Origin: Otatea glauca
Taxonomy: Eukaryota > Streptophyta > Magnoliopsida > Poales > Poaceae
Direction: 5' to 3'
Length of the DNA stretch: 64,000 nucleotides
Assembly (NCBI GenBank): GCA_036346275.1
Contig: CM070723.1
Coordinates: 1,426,001-1,490,000, forward strand
Both the position numbers and the translations under genes were made by a program. This document shows positions 55,182 through 64,000 of this stretch, in pieces. The notes under the pieces are model-generated. The model did not search any database. It was not told the origin of the DNA and saw nothing but the letters and a program-made list of their open reading frames with translations. The number at the start of each line of letters is the position of its first letter. The first letter of the stretch is position 1.

Positions 55182-57860
55182 CACTACTACAGAAATGAAC
55201 ATCACAATCGGTTCTTTTTCGTCATCTGGGTTGATTTTGGTGGCGATACAAAGTCGTTAGACAATGATGAGGAGACACTATCGCAGTCGGTTTTTGCCCG
55301 ATCGAGATATGGAGTCATCACAATCGGTTATTAGCTCAAAACCGTTTGTGATGTTCCCCTCATCATAATCGGTTCTAGAATCGGTTCTTAGCTCAGAACC
55401 TTTTGTGATATGCCCCTCATCATAATCGGATCTGAGCTAGAACCGATTGTGATGAGAGGCACATCACAATCGGTTATTAGCTCAGAACCTATTGTGATGT
55501 GCCCCACAATCGGTTCTGAGATAAGAATCAATTGTGATATGGTGTCCATCACATCTTTAGTTCTTTTTGCCATCTAATAGTAGGCACTATATGGTAATTT
55601 AGGAGTGGTTACAACATAGTTTCACTATTTTCAATCTTAATTGGCAATGGCACACACATTACACTAGAAATTCATACAACTAGTACTCATGGTTCCTAAG
55701 AATCCAACACAGATCTACACATTTAGTTAGTATGGTTCATCCTACAATGGAGACATGCTTGTGTTATGCACAACACACAAGAGCTAGTCCTGATAAACAG
55801 ATGAATTAGGAATGCTTTAGTGTCAAATTCATACCTATATGCATATGGTAGATAAACTAATTCCATTATCCGAATGAGCATAAATGGCAACGTGAAATTA
55901 GACAAGCCAGTGCATAGGAAACCCTCTAAACTACACACATATATATAACTGATGATCACAACATAGAAAGATAGCAAATTGCTACTCGTTAAACCTGATT
56001 TCATCATTGAAGGTATTATGAATAACAGACTAACAGAAAATAAAATCTCGATAACAACACTTAGTCATTGTGTCCCATTATCCATATGTGCAATATATAG
56101 TACCAAAGCACTGTAGGAAGAACAAAACCAAGGTGATACGACAACTATCGACACCATCGTGGCAAGAGTTGTTGGACATGGATATTGAGACCTAATACCG
56201 TATTACCGTGGGGAACTACAAACACTACATGCAAACAATCTTTGTAAAGAACCTCCCTCTTCTAGTGTAAGAAAGTACAACTATTGCAAATAGATTATAG
56301 TAAGATGAAGCAAATAAGGGCATAATCAGTCGTGATTAACCGTCATCTCTAATAGTTCACATTTGCAAAAAGAACTTAGTTTCCAGAAGTTGTGTAGTAA
56401 AGACATGAAAAATATAGCAGCATTTGGAATGATAAAAGAATAATTCTTGAGCATAAGCATATCACAACTTGTAACAAAACCATTTTGCTAAATGAGGTCA
56501 TAATAAACATCTAGAATAAATCCAGCTATCATCACATTGAGTTGTAGAATCATAAGACATAACAAAACACAAGAAATAACAAGATGATTGTGTAACTGGC
56601 TTCTAGTATGCTTAGGAGTTTTAGACAACTAGATAGAAAGAAAGAACATCAAGCTATGTAGTAATTCCAAAAGGAACATCATTAATACATACCATAGCAA
56701 CTAATCAACAAGATCAATGCTGATAGAGTCGAAGTCTGATTCAACCTTCTCACCAAGATCTGCAAGTATCCCCTGAAGTGCAATGATAGATGAACTGTTT
56801 CGTTTAGAGAGGTCAAGCAATGTCATCCCCTAAAATCTCAACAGTTTTATCTGGTAATGATTTGACAGCTATCTTCAGTTTTGGCACAACATACGGTGCT
56901 TCTATAGGAGGTTGAGTTCTATTTTCTTTCTCACTCGCTTCTCTTTTTTAGATGATTTTAACCCTACAACTTCCTCCCTTTTCTGACTCCATGCTAACAT
57001 ATATACACTTGCATGAAAATTCCTATAAAGAAAGCAATATTGTCACCTAATCTGTAAAACCTAAAATCCACAACAAATACATACACAACAAAATAAAATA
57101 TAAAGACAATAAAATTACACAACATGAATGGTTTAAAAAGGTGAGATAAACAAGGATGAGAATAGAATAAGAGGATAATAACAATAAAGAACCTAGTGAG
57201 TGTATTTAACATGAAAGGTCAAATAAAATGAGAAGTAAATTGTTTTCCATCTAAAGGATGCAAGATCATTAGTGGAGTGCATGACATTAACACCGATGTA
57301 AAAGTCAATTTCTCTAAAGAAAATAAGATTCAGATACCTATGTGATCTAGCACCCAAATATTCAAATAATATATTGGACGTTTCGAGTAGGTCTCATATA
57401 ATTGCATAATATGCAGATGTAACTAGAGTACTAAAACCATCAAATTAATAGGACCACATAGATGAAGATACCTGATCACTGGTTTTGGGTCGTGGAAATC
57501 GTAGATTGCAAGATTTGGGATGAAGATGGGGCTATATTGGGGCTGGCTCACGGTGGTAGTGAGAGAGGCTACAGAGGGAGCGACAGGGTTCCAGGAGGGT
57601 TCAGGAGGAAAGTAGCGGTAGGGCATCAGAGGTCAGCCCGAAGGTTATATAACCTAGCAGAGAGTTCAGCCCGAAGTTTATATAACCTACCGGAGAGGCA
57701 CATCACAATCGGTTCCGAAGTTAGAACCGATTGTGATGTGCATACCTCGGAACCGACTGTAATGTGCATCATACATCACAATTGGTTCAGAGATCAGAAC
57801 CGATTGTGATGCACCTGATGCTACATCACAATCGGTTAGCATCAGGTACATTCCCTACCA
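55182..57860 (+). mobile_element. Second CACTA element (left end; right end not seen)
   Basis: Starts CACTACTACAGAAATGAACATCACAATCGG. Subterminal arrays of CATCACAATCGGTTC / GAACCGATTGTGATG occupy 55195-55545 and 57700-57845. No TGTAGTAGTG right end follows within the window; the sequence changes to another retroelement at about 57860. Either the right end was lost or it lies beyond 64000 behind nested insertions. No TNP2 or PTTA coding seen, so it is non-autonomous. The repeat motif differs from that of the first CACTA (ATCGGTT against GACGGTT), so this is a distinct family. Confidence 0.7.
56736..56993 (-). pseudogene. Unidentified captured gene fragment in CACTA 2
   Basis: The minus strand reads from about 56993 MESEKGG…, with one stop, then PPIEAPYVVPKLKIAVKSLP and DKTVEILG. 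After a one-base frameshift near 56835 it continues GMTLLDLSKRNSSSIIALQG, ILADLGEKVESDFDSIS and stops. The amino-acid composition and long continuity look like a real protein C-terminus and not transposon text. I do not recognise the family. Probably a host fragment carried by the CACTA. Confidence 0.35.
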
Positions 57861-57904
57861 TATTATTTGTTGAGGGGAAGCCCTCATAACTCTGCAGGCA
57901 TGCC

Positions 57905-58068
57905 CCGCGGGGTAACCTACGGGCGTGCTACGGGAGTCTCCCTCCTACCCCTGCAGGAGCATATGGGAGGCTCCCTCCTCCCCCCACGGGTGGGCTATAG
58001 AAGGCCCCTCCTACCCCCGCAGGCGTCTATGGGAGGCTCTCTCATACCCCCGCGGGCTCTCTAGAGGA
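57905..58068. repeat. GC-rich tandem repeat (about 45-50 bp x 3-4)
   Basis: Units contain GGGAGGCTCCCTCCTACCCCC and GCAGG or CGGG links. It lies at the downstream end of the gag-like region. Confidence 0.6.
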
Positions 58069-58109
58069 GGTATCCGGGGGGTCCCTAGTCCCCCAAGGGG
58101 TCTCACCAA

Positions 58110-58268
58110 GCCTCCCGGCCACAGGACGCTTGGCAAGGCAAGTGCCCCTGGCCGCAGGGCGCTTCGCAAGTGCCCTGGCCGCAGGACGCTTGGAAAGGCA
58201 AGGGCCCCTGGCCACAGGGCACTGGGCAAGCCCCCTGGCCGCAGTGCACTTGACAAGGCTCTTGGTTC
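58110..58268. repeat. GC-rich tandem repeat (about 35-40 bp x 4-5)
   Basis: Units of the type CTGGCCGCAGGACGCTTGGCAAGGCAAGTGCCC with small changes. All three plus frames are open through it, but by composition only. Confidence 0.7.
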
Positions 58269-59805
58269 AAGAGGGCGCCCCCCAGACGCCCACAGAGATG
58301 GGTGGGAACCCTCGAGCCACTAGGGACAAACAGCTGAGTGGGGTCCCAAAGTCCCCTATGGGGACCCCGAGGAGGGCCCCTCTCGCCCACAACGCCAGCC
58401 AAAGTAACAGTGCCCTGCTGAGAAGCACCACCAACAAGCCCTCTGGTGGCTCTCTTGGTGCGTGCCTTGGCAAGCGAGGCCCGGGTGTCCTCACCTGCGA
58501 CTGCAGCTCGAGCTCTCTTTCGCTTAGCTTGGTCAAGGCAGGGTCACCCCACGGGAAAAGGCATAGGCCGAACGCCTCGGCCACAGAGTTTCTTCCCTCC
58601 ATAGGGATGCCTTCAGCCTCGTAGCCCCGTGCCTCAGACATGCACCACCTCCCTAGGATCAACTCAGTCTCCTGTCTTGCCGCCTCCAGGGATCGAACTG
58701 CACATGGAAAGCAAACCATGAGAAGTAAAGGGCTAATGTGCAAAAGAAAAACAAAGACCACTTAAAGGTCCTTACCCTTCCCAAATGCCGGGGTGAAGGC
58801 CATTGTGGAACCCCAACCTAGCACGTTGAACAAGGGTGCTGAGGTTGAGGAGGGTCATCTCCTCCATCAGGTCGCGGGCACCCTTCCTTGCTCGCACCTC
58901 CCGGATGGCGTTGTGTAGCTTCTAGTCATCGTCAGTGAGATGACCCATCTCGGGTTACGCCCGTGTCGTCAAGGCCAGGTGCAACCCAGTGTAGACAAAG
59001 TCCTCGGCCTTCAGGTAGAACCACTTCTTCGTAGCATAGGGCCAACACTCCCTCAAGGTGTGCACGGGGAACTCATCCTCGTATCGAGGGGCAGTGAAGA
59101 TGGACCCCAAGGGCCCTCTCCTAGAGTCCCCCGTTGAGAGCGAAAAAAGCAGTCAGACAAGGCAATGGACGGCTCCACGGGCGTCCCTGGGATGGCCGTC
59201 TCACACAGTTATAAGAAGATCCTTAGCCGAACAAAGAGGTTCAGGGTAAGGTGATCGAGCTCCACCCTAAGCACCTGAGTGTACCTCTTGATGAAGGGGT
59301 GCATCGGGAGGCCAAACCCGACGTCCACCCAAGTTTTGAGAGTAACGATGTATCCTGGCGGGGGATTAGGGCTCTCCCTAGGTGCTGGGAAGTCCACATC
59401 CCCAAGAGAAATTCGACTCCCTCGCCGAATGAGAGAAAACTTCTCCCTGTCGGTGAGCTCCGATGGCTCGGGATCCACCTTCACTTCCTCCAAGACAAGC
59501 CCTTCGTCGCCCGTCAGTTCTGCGAAGGCGGCGGGTTCAATAGGACCCATCATGTCCACATCCCTTGCATGGCGGTCCTCTCCATGTGAGGGCTTGCTCT
59601 TGCCCTTCCCCTTCACGGGGACATCCTCATCCACCTTGCCTTAGCCCTTCAAGAGAGCGTCCTTGGGACAATCACCTACAAGTAAGGATGGAATCCTCGT
59701 TTTGTTCAAGTTGCGTGGATGAAAGGACCTGAGATGTAGCCTAGAGGGGGGGTGAATAGGCGGATAAAATTTTGCAGTTAAATAAAAACTCCCGAGGGTC
59801 TCAAC

Positions 59806-59882
59806 CCGGAATGTCCGGGGTATATAACCCGGATACTCCGGATTATCCGGACTGTCCGGGTTCAGGAGTCCGGATACTCCGG
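59806..59882. repeat. Cluster of five CCGGA-N3-TCCGG dyads
   Basis: Exact matches begin at 59806, 59829, 59838, 59847 and 59870. The middle three overlap, so that each TCCGG half-site is shared by neighbours at a 9-bp step. Spacers are ATG, TAC, TTA, CTG and TAC. Confidence 0.85.
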
Positions 59883-60538
59883 ATTGAGGATCTCGAAGAG
59901 GGATTTTAAATCTCTGCAATATTTCGACAATCTACTTGAATACAAAAGTTCTTAATGATGTTAGGTACCTGAGGGTATAGTAGATCCGAGCCACAAACAA
60001 CAAGAGAGTAGATCGGTCTTCCAAAGGTCTATCACAACAAACTCAAGCAAGAACACAACCAAGAACACGAAGACAAAGATTTTTACCAAGTTCGGATTCT
60101 TGAAGGAATCCTCGTCTCCGCTGAGGAGGCACAAAGCCCGGGTCCCTCTTGACCACTATCCTCCCGGTGTTGCACAAAGCACTCGCCGGTCTTCACTTCT
60201 TGCCTCTTTCCTTTTGGAGGCGAGACTTGCCTTCACAAACTTCCGGGGCTTACCACACCAAGATTTGGAAGCTCCCGTTGACTCCTTGCCGTCTAGGAGC
60301 CCTTCAAACTCCAAGAGTAACAAATACTTCGCGAAATCAACTTGGAGGATGAAACTTGTGCTCAAGTATGAAAAATGCAAGAACTAGTTACTCAAATCCA
60401 CTCCTTTCTCCCAAAAGTATCAAATCTATCAAAAGCTTCAAGTGGAGAAAGGGGATTTTAGCTCAAGAGAGAGAATGAGTGTTTTTGAATGAGCAAGTGG
60501 AAAAATGGAGCTGCCAAGTTAGGTGGAGAGTGATGGCT

Positions 60539-60546
60539 TATATAAG
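60539..60546 (-). promoter_or_regulatory. TATA box of SIRE-type LTR
   Basis: ACTTATATAAGCC on the minus strand, followed by a C/T-rich probable start region (CACTCTCCACC) and, further on, TTCTCTCTCTTG. The dyad array lies 40-275 nt upstream. Confidence 0.6.
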
Positions 60547-60586
60547 TGCTCCAAAATCCAGCCGTTGGGGGTGAGCTGCGCTCAAC

Positions 60587-60817
60587 CCGGAGACTCCGGA
60601 CTTACAACCCGGAGACTCCGGATTGGGAACAATTAGAACAAACCGAGACGGCTAACCCGGAGACTCTCGATAAAAACCCGGAGACTCCGGACTGATTAAC
60701 CCGGAGTGTCCGGACCAATTAACCCGGAGTGTCCGGACCAAATATCCGGATACTCCGGACTATCAGGTCGCAAGAGTCCCAACCCGGAGAGTCCGGATAA
60801 AAGTCCGGATACTCCGG
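60587..60817. repeat. Cluster of eight CCGGA-N3-TCCGG dyads upstream of LTR TATA box
   Basis: Exact matches begin at 60587, 60609, 60678, 60701, 60724, 60746, 60784 and 60805, with a mutated ninth copy near 60657. Spacers are GAC, GAC, GAC, GTG, GTG, TAC, GAG and TAC. Spacing between starts is often 22-23 bp (22, 23, 23, 22, 21), about two DNA turns. On the minus strand these are upstream of the TATA at 60539. Confidence 0.85.
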
Positions 60818-61159
60818 GTTGGCCCATTCGGCCAGATGTGTGCGTTTTGACCAAAAGAAGTGTTTTGGAGTATTTATGCAATGCAATTTTTATCCTTGAG
60901 CACACGTATATCCTAAAAGTGATTTCTCATTGTATCCCTCTTAATAGTACGGCTATCTTTAGACTCAAATAAAATAGAAAATTTTACAACGAGTCTTGAT
61001 GCCATCTTCACAAATTTTAGACTCTTCTGTGATCTTTAATTTGCCTTTTCTAGGATGATATTGCTTCAACCTCTGCACAAATTCTCATTTAGACATTAGT
61101 TCTTCAATTGTGTTGCCATCTATCACCAAAACTTCTTAAGGGGCCTAGATGCACTTTCA

Positions 61160-61178
61160 ATCTCCCCCTTTTTTGTGT
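61160..61178 (-). promoter_or_regulatory. Polypurine tract of SIRE-type element
   Basis: CACAAAAAAGGGGGAGAT on the minus strand directly precedes the LTR start TGAAAG at 61159. Confidence 0.7.
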
Positions 61179-61639
61179 ATTGATGACAACACAATTTGAA
61201 AGCCTTTTAAAAGGAATAAACAAAGATATGAAACTGTAATTAGAGAGCAAAACATACGGAGAGTCTCCCCCTACACGTATGCCCAAAAGAAAATTTAAAA
61301 GAGCTCCCCTTGTATTTTGGCAAGCAAGGGATCAACAATCAGAAAGATTATATCAATTTGCAATAGATAATATAAACGATATCATCCAACTATTAATAAT
61401 GACAATTTTGACAAAGATGCATAAGCAGTTTAACGGTTAAAGTGCGAGTAGTAGCAAGCATAAGCAACCATAATAGCACATATAACAACTAAATAAAGAA
61501 AAGCAAGGTCTGCGACGCTAAGAATCTAAGGAACTAAACACACTCCCCTTTTGGCATCAAGACACCGAAAAGGGGAGGCGCTCAAAAGGGAAATCACTCG
61601 TCGTCGCCCGAAGGTTGATACTCATCTTCTCCACTATCA
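61179..61639. other. Untranslated region between transposon ORF and polypurine tract
   Basis: A-rich on the plus strand. Contains the run ACTCCCCTTTTGGCATCAAGACACCG near 61542-61568. The alternate frame ending at 61594 has an acidic tail (DDSGEDEYQPSGDDE) that may be the true C-terminus of the ORF above if a frameshift is allowed for. Confidence 0.4.
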
Positions 61640-63154
61640 TCACTGCGCCATCCCACCGCCTTTGCTGGAGGCTGGCGATGGATGAATGACAAAAAGTCGC
61701 TGAGTGGCTGAATCTGCAGAAGGCCCACCAGAGGACTCTCCAGACTCACTGGCAGGAATCTCCTCGCCGTGCTGATGGCGATAAGCCCGAAAGTCTCGGC
61801 GATGCTCTCGAAGCTCGTGCCGGGTCTCTTTGACCTGAGTGGATAAGTCTTGGCAAAGGCAGAAAAGAGACTTGAGCATCCTCTTGAGAGTGCTCCGGCT
61901 AGTGGAAGGAGAGCCTGGAGCTGAAGTAGAAGCTGGTGTAGGAGCCGAAGAACTGGCACGAGAGGGTCGACTACCAGTCCGCCTACCAGCTGGGGCACTC
62001 AGAGCTGCTGGAGCAGAGGGGGGTCGAACCTTGTAGGAAAGGTGCTCCACATCCTTCACAAAATCAAGGACAGTGACATGATCTACAAGAGCCATAATAA
62101 AGGGTGCATACCCGCAGCTGCTGACATTGTTCATCGCATTGTGGTGTATGGCCTCCCAAATGAAATCCATCACATCAAAGCCATGAGTGCGCTCCACCAA
62201 GTGAAAAAACAAATTACGACCATAAGAATTTATGGAAGACGCATCACCTTCCTTGGGCCAAAGAGAGACTCTGAGCATCCTGAGTAGAACTGTTGGTACC
62301 TCTTTCAAGCCCTTAGTGGTTCCAACCACAAAGTGCTGAGAATGATCATACAAATCCTCAAGCTGGCTAGGAGATATGGCCTTTTTGGCATGAAGCTTGG
62401 CATCTCCGTCATCTGTCCTCAGGTGCAATACTCGAGCAAAAGTCCTCTTGGTGGCTACATACCATACCTCATCTGTCATCCACCATATGGCTTCCTCTGT
62501 CTTGTCAAAGTACAGAGTTAAGTAAAACTGCATGATGACTTCATCATTCCAAGAGTAGCAAAAACTCATTATGTCCTTCACCTGATGGCGCTCACAGATT
62601 TGAATGATCTCATTAAAGGTTGGATTTTGAAGATCTGCCATGTAAGCCCAATCAATGGTCTTCATCTTTATCACAGAGTGCTCTAGAGGAAAAAGAACTG
62701 ATCCATAGTAGTCAGACTGAAATCTGTTCCAAAATCGCTTGTCCACATACTCATCTTGATGCAACTCCAGTGGATCCTTGTTTCTGTTCTCGACAATTGC
62801 TTTGCCCTTTCCTGACCCAACTCTATAATCTATTGGGCGCGGTCGACTCATCTGACCCGGATAGCTCCATACGGGCCGGCTTTTTACTAAAGGACCTATC
62901 ATCACCCGAGCTGCTTGATGGTGCTTTCTCTTCTGCTCTCTTAGTCTTGCATGAGTGTCGGCGGGATGCTCGTCAGGATTGGCGTGAGGAGCTGGGGTTT
63001 GAGGAGCATGAGTTGATCCGCTAGGCCTTGCACTGACTTTCTTCACTGAATGTCTTTGCTTCTTGGCGGTGAAGCCCGCTAGGGACGAGGAGCCAGGGAT
63101 ATCATCCCCAGATGGGCGCTTGCCGGCGCCAGAACCATCTTGAGAATAAGCCAT
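61640..63154 (-). CDS. Plant transposon protein ORF (Transposase_32/'putative plant transposon protein' type)
   Basis: An uninterrupted 504-codon frame on the minus strand starting MAYSQDGSGAGKRPSGDD. The N-terminus is a basic, Ser/Pro-rich region with a probable nuclear signal (AKKQRHSVKK, REQKRKHHQ). Residues about 130-385 form the conserved core: FWNRFQSDYYGSVLFPLEH, DWAYMADLQNPTFNEII and FYLTLYFDKTEEAIWWMTD. A low-complexity Ala/Ser/Pro linker and a charged C-terminus follow. This protein is widespread in grass non-autonomous LTR elements and its activity is not known; the name 'transposase' is historical. A shifted frame at 61594-61998 gives an acidic end, so a frameshift near the C-terminus is possible. 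It is one of the few long intact frames in the window. Confidence 0.65.
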   Translation of the reverse strand: MAYSQDGSGAGKRPSGDDIPGSSSLAGFTAKKQRHSVKKVSARPSGSTHAPQTPAPHANPDEHPADTHARLREQKRKHHQAARVMIGPLVKSRPVWSYPGQMSRPRPIDYRVGSGKGKAIVENRNKDPLELHQDEYVDKRFWNRFQSDYYGSVLFPLEHSVIKMKTIDWAYMADLQNPTFNEIIQICERHQVKDIMSFCYSWNDEVIMQFYLTLYFDKTEEAIWWMTDEVWYVATKRTFARVLHLRTDDGDAKLHAKKAISPSQLEDLYDHSQHFVVGTTKGLKEVPTVLLRMLRVSLWPKEGDASSINSYGRNLFFHLVERTHGFDVMDFIWEAIHHNAMNNVSSCGYAPFIMALVDHVTVLDFVKDVEHLSYKVRPPSAPAALSAPAGRRTGSRPSRASSSAPTPASTSAPGSPSTSRSTLKRMLKSLFCLCQDLSTQVKETRHELREHRRDFRAYRHQHGEEIPASESGESSGGPSADSATQRLFVIHPSPASSKGGGMAQ

Positions 63155-64000
63155 CTAAAGGATCCAAAGAAAGGGATGAACAAGATAATTGTGTAAAAGT
63201 ATAGATAGCAACTTAAGTGTTTGGACCGAGCGGACAACCCGAGTCTCGGTGATTTTTATCCGAGTGTCCGGACAATCCTGATATCTCGGATATATCACCG
63301 GACACTCCGGTTGTTCAAAGATCAACCCTAAAAACCTAAAATTGTGAATCTATCTAACTCACAATGACCTCACTCAAGGGGATTGATCTAGGGTGAAGAG
63401 GTTCTACCTAGGCAACCCATTTCACGGCAAATCTAAGACCAAAAGATCAATGAGAGATATAGATGAGAAAAGCTTACCGAGCGAGATGAAATCGAGTGAG
63501 AAGAGCAGTCCAAAGGGTTTCCCGAGATGGGGAAAAGCAATCTGAGGCCTCCAGAAGGTGGGGAATCCACGGGAAATGGAGGGAGAGGTGAGAGGCGAAG
63601 GCTAGGGCGACGGTGAAAATGAGTTTGAGGAAAAAGAAAAATGATGAGAGAGAAAAAAGAACTCCCGTAGGGAGGTTATAGGAAACAGCCGCCTCAACCC
63701 GGATACTCCGGACTTAAGTCCGGATACTCCGGATAGTCCGGATGAAAATCCCGGAGTGTCCGGATTGAGGCCCTCGGCAGACAACACTAGATTTGCAAGG
63801 AATGAACTTTAGATGGCTTAAGGCAAGAGAAGAAAAGATCTTGGGGCCTTACACACTAAGTGAATAACGAACAATCAAGCAATCAAGCTATAGTCACATA
63901 GCATAGGCCAAATCCAGAGATCAAAGATTTCAAGCAACACAAAAAGGTCAAAGAAAGAGATCAAATAGGTTTATCAGAAAACATTTGGCAAACAACAATC
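63155..64000 (-). promoter_or_regulatory. Leader and promoter-like region of the transposon ORF
   Basis: Minus-strand order is four dyads CCGGA-N3-TCCGG (63699-63763), a TATA-like CCTATAACC (63675-63682), a C/T-rich stretch (TTCTTTTTTCTCTCTC), then TCGCTCG/GTAAGC (a plausible donor near 63477) and ATG at 63154. A further dyad is at 63298. This repeats the dyads-then-TATA arrangement of the LTR, although the LTR end motif is absent here, so this is internal sequence and not a second LTR. Confidence 0.5.
63298..63763. repeat. Five more CCGGA-N3-TCCGG dyads in the leader
   Basis: Exact matches begin at 63298, 63699, 63720, 63729 and 63751; 63720 and 63729 overlap by sharing a half-site. Spacers are CAC, TAC, TAC, TAG and GTG. 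Confidence 0.85.

Larger units (their letters stand above)
57861..59700 (-). pseudogene. Gypsy-type gag-like region (putative gypsy transposon protein)
   Basis: The minus strand from about 59634 reads MDEDVPVKGKGKSKPSHGED, then ELTDREKFSLIRRGSRISL, GYIVTLKTWVDVGFGLPMHP and FIKRYTQVLRVELDHLTLN, a block of the 'putative gypsy type transposon' (Transposase_28) family. Further down come FPVHTLRECWPYATKKWFYL-type text (about 58960-59080), REVRARKGARDLMEEMT and, after an intron-like gap, EAFGLCLFPWGDPALTKL. The frames are shifted and stopped. This class of gag-like protein belongs to non-autonomous gypsy elements of grasses. The segment above 59700 is cut by the LTR at 59720. Confidence 0.55.
59720..61159 (-). 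mobile_element. 3' LTR of SIRE/Maximus-type element (1440 bp)
   Basis: On the minus strand it starts TGAAAGTGCATCTAGGCCCC and ends CTATTCACCCCCCCTCTAGG…GGTCCTTTCA, with short inverted ends TGAAAG/CTTTCA. A polypurine tract abuts its start (61160). A TATA box lies at about 60539-60546, with eight dyads CCGGA-N3-TCCGG between 60587 and 60817 just upstream of it. Five more dyads lie at 59806-59882. The LTR interrupts the gag-like gypsy region below 59720. The matching 5' LTR would be beyond 64000. Confidence 0.75.

Noticed and set aside
57905..58268. Tandem GC repeats as a possible CRISPR array or repetitive protein gene.
   Set aside because: Units are contiguous without unique spacers and the host is a plant; the open frames follow composition.
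58130..58761. Overlapping 164-codon frames on both strands.
   Set aside because: Only the minus-strand text fits the gag-like block (EAFGLCLFPWGDP); the plus frame is a shadow.
63155..63790. Dyad-bearing leader as the missing 5' LTR.
   Set aside because: It lacks the CTATTCACCCCCCCTCT end and the CATCTAGGCCCC start seen in the 3' LTR.
1..64000. tRNA, rRNA, snoRNA or microRNA genes.
   Set aside because: No B-box/A-box pair with cloverleaf or conserved rRNA words was noticed; the only long hairpins are transposon foldbacks.

Overview
This window looks like intergenic DNA from a grass (Poaceae) nuclear genome. It contains nested LTR retrotransposons, a CACTA element, Mutator-like and hAT elements, and GT-AG introns. 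A few host genes survive between the transposons. I could not fix the species from sequence alone, and all family assignments come from reading motifs, not from database searches.

Host genes. The one convincingly intact gene is on the minus strand at 34797-35833. Its three exons join in phase to encode a 238-residue heavy-metal-associated (HMA) domain protein with a CxxC motif, a Lys/Glu linker, a Cys/Pro/Gly-rich tail and a C-terminal CaaX box; it belongs to the HIPP / Pi21-like class. Downstream lies a second copy in the same orientation. Its TATA box and exon 1 are at 32.1-32.25 kb and its exon 2 is at 15844-15925. That exon has exactly the same length (82 nt) and phase as exon 2 of the intact gene. 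A 16-kb CACTA element with CAA target duplications sits inside its intron 1, and no exon 3 was found. Smaller host-like pieces are a neprosin-domain exon (3017-3214), a possible signal-peptide exon (2205-2315) and a possible transmembrane exon (6279-6350).

Layout. 1-1809: minus-strand Ty3/gypsy LTR cut by the window edge. 1810-3974: low-copy-looking DNA with gene fragments. 3984-5785: Mutator-like foldback with about 900-bp arms and a 9-bp target duplication. 5964-8430: a TTGTTGCA-rich repeat holding a Tat-like solo LTR (7352-8235). 10340-14240: degenerate hAT transposase with upstream repeats, TATA box and poly(A) signal. 14640-15480: gypsy solo LTR. 15984-32039: CACTA element with TNP2 transposase, a CRM-like retrotransposon (20748-25210), a captured WD40 gene fragment, a second solo LTR (27079-28076), a PTTA-type second ORF and a Ulp1-like protease domain. 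33893-34190 and 48324-48671: small Mutator-like MITEs. 36203-46936: full-length Tat-lineage gypsy element with gag-pol on the minus strand and an antisense plant-mobile-domain ORF on the plus strand. 46937-53060: copia debris with a nested LTR. 55182-57860: left part of a second CACTA. 57860-59700: gypsy-type gag remnant with GC-rich tandem repeats. 59720-64000: 3' LTR and internal region of a SIRE/Maximus-type non-autonomous element encoding a 504-aa plant transposon protein.

The most unusual signals are: (1) the HMA gene pair, one copy intact and one with a 16-kb intron insertion; (2) 18 exact copies of the dyad CCGGA-N3-TCCGG, confined to 59.8-63.8 kb and partly stacked upstream of a TATA box; (3) the 1.8-kb foldback, which should give a long hairpin RNA; and (4) the captured WD40 exon in the CACTA. 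I see no tRNA, rRNA or CRISPR array.
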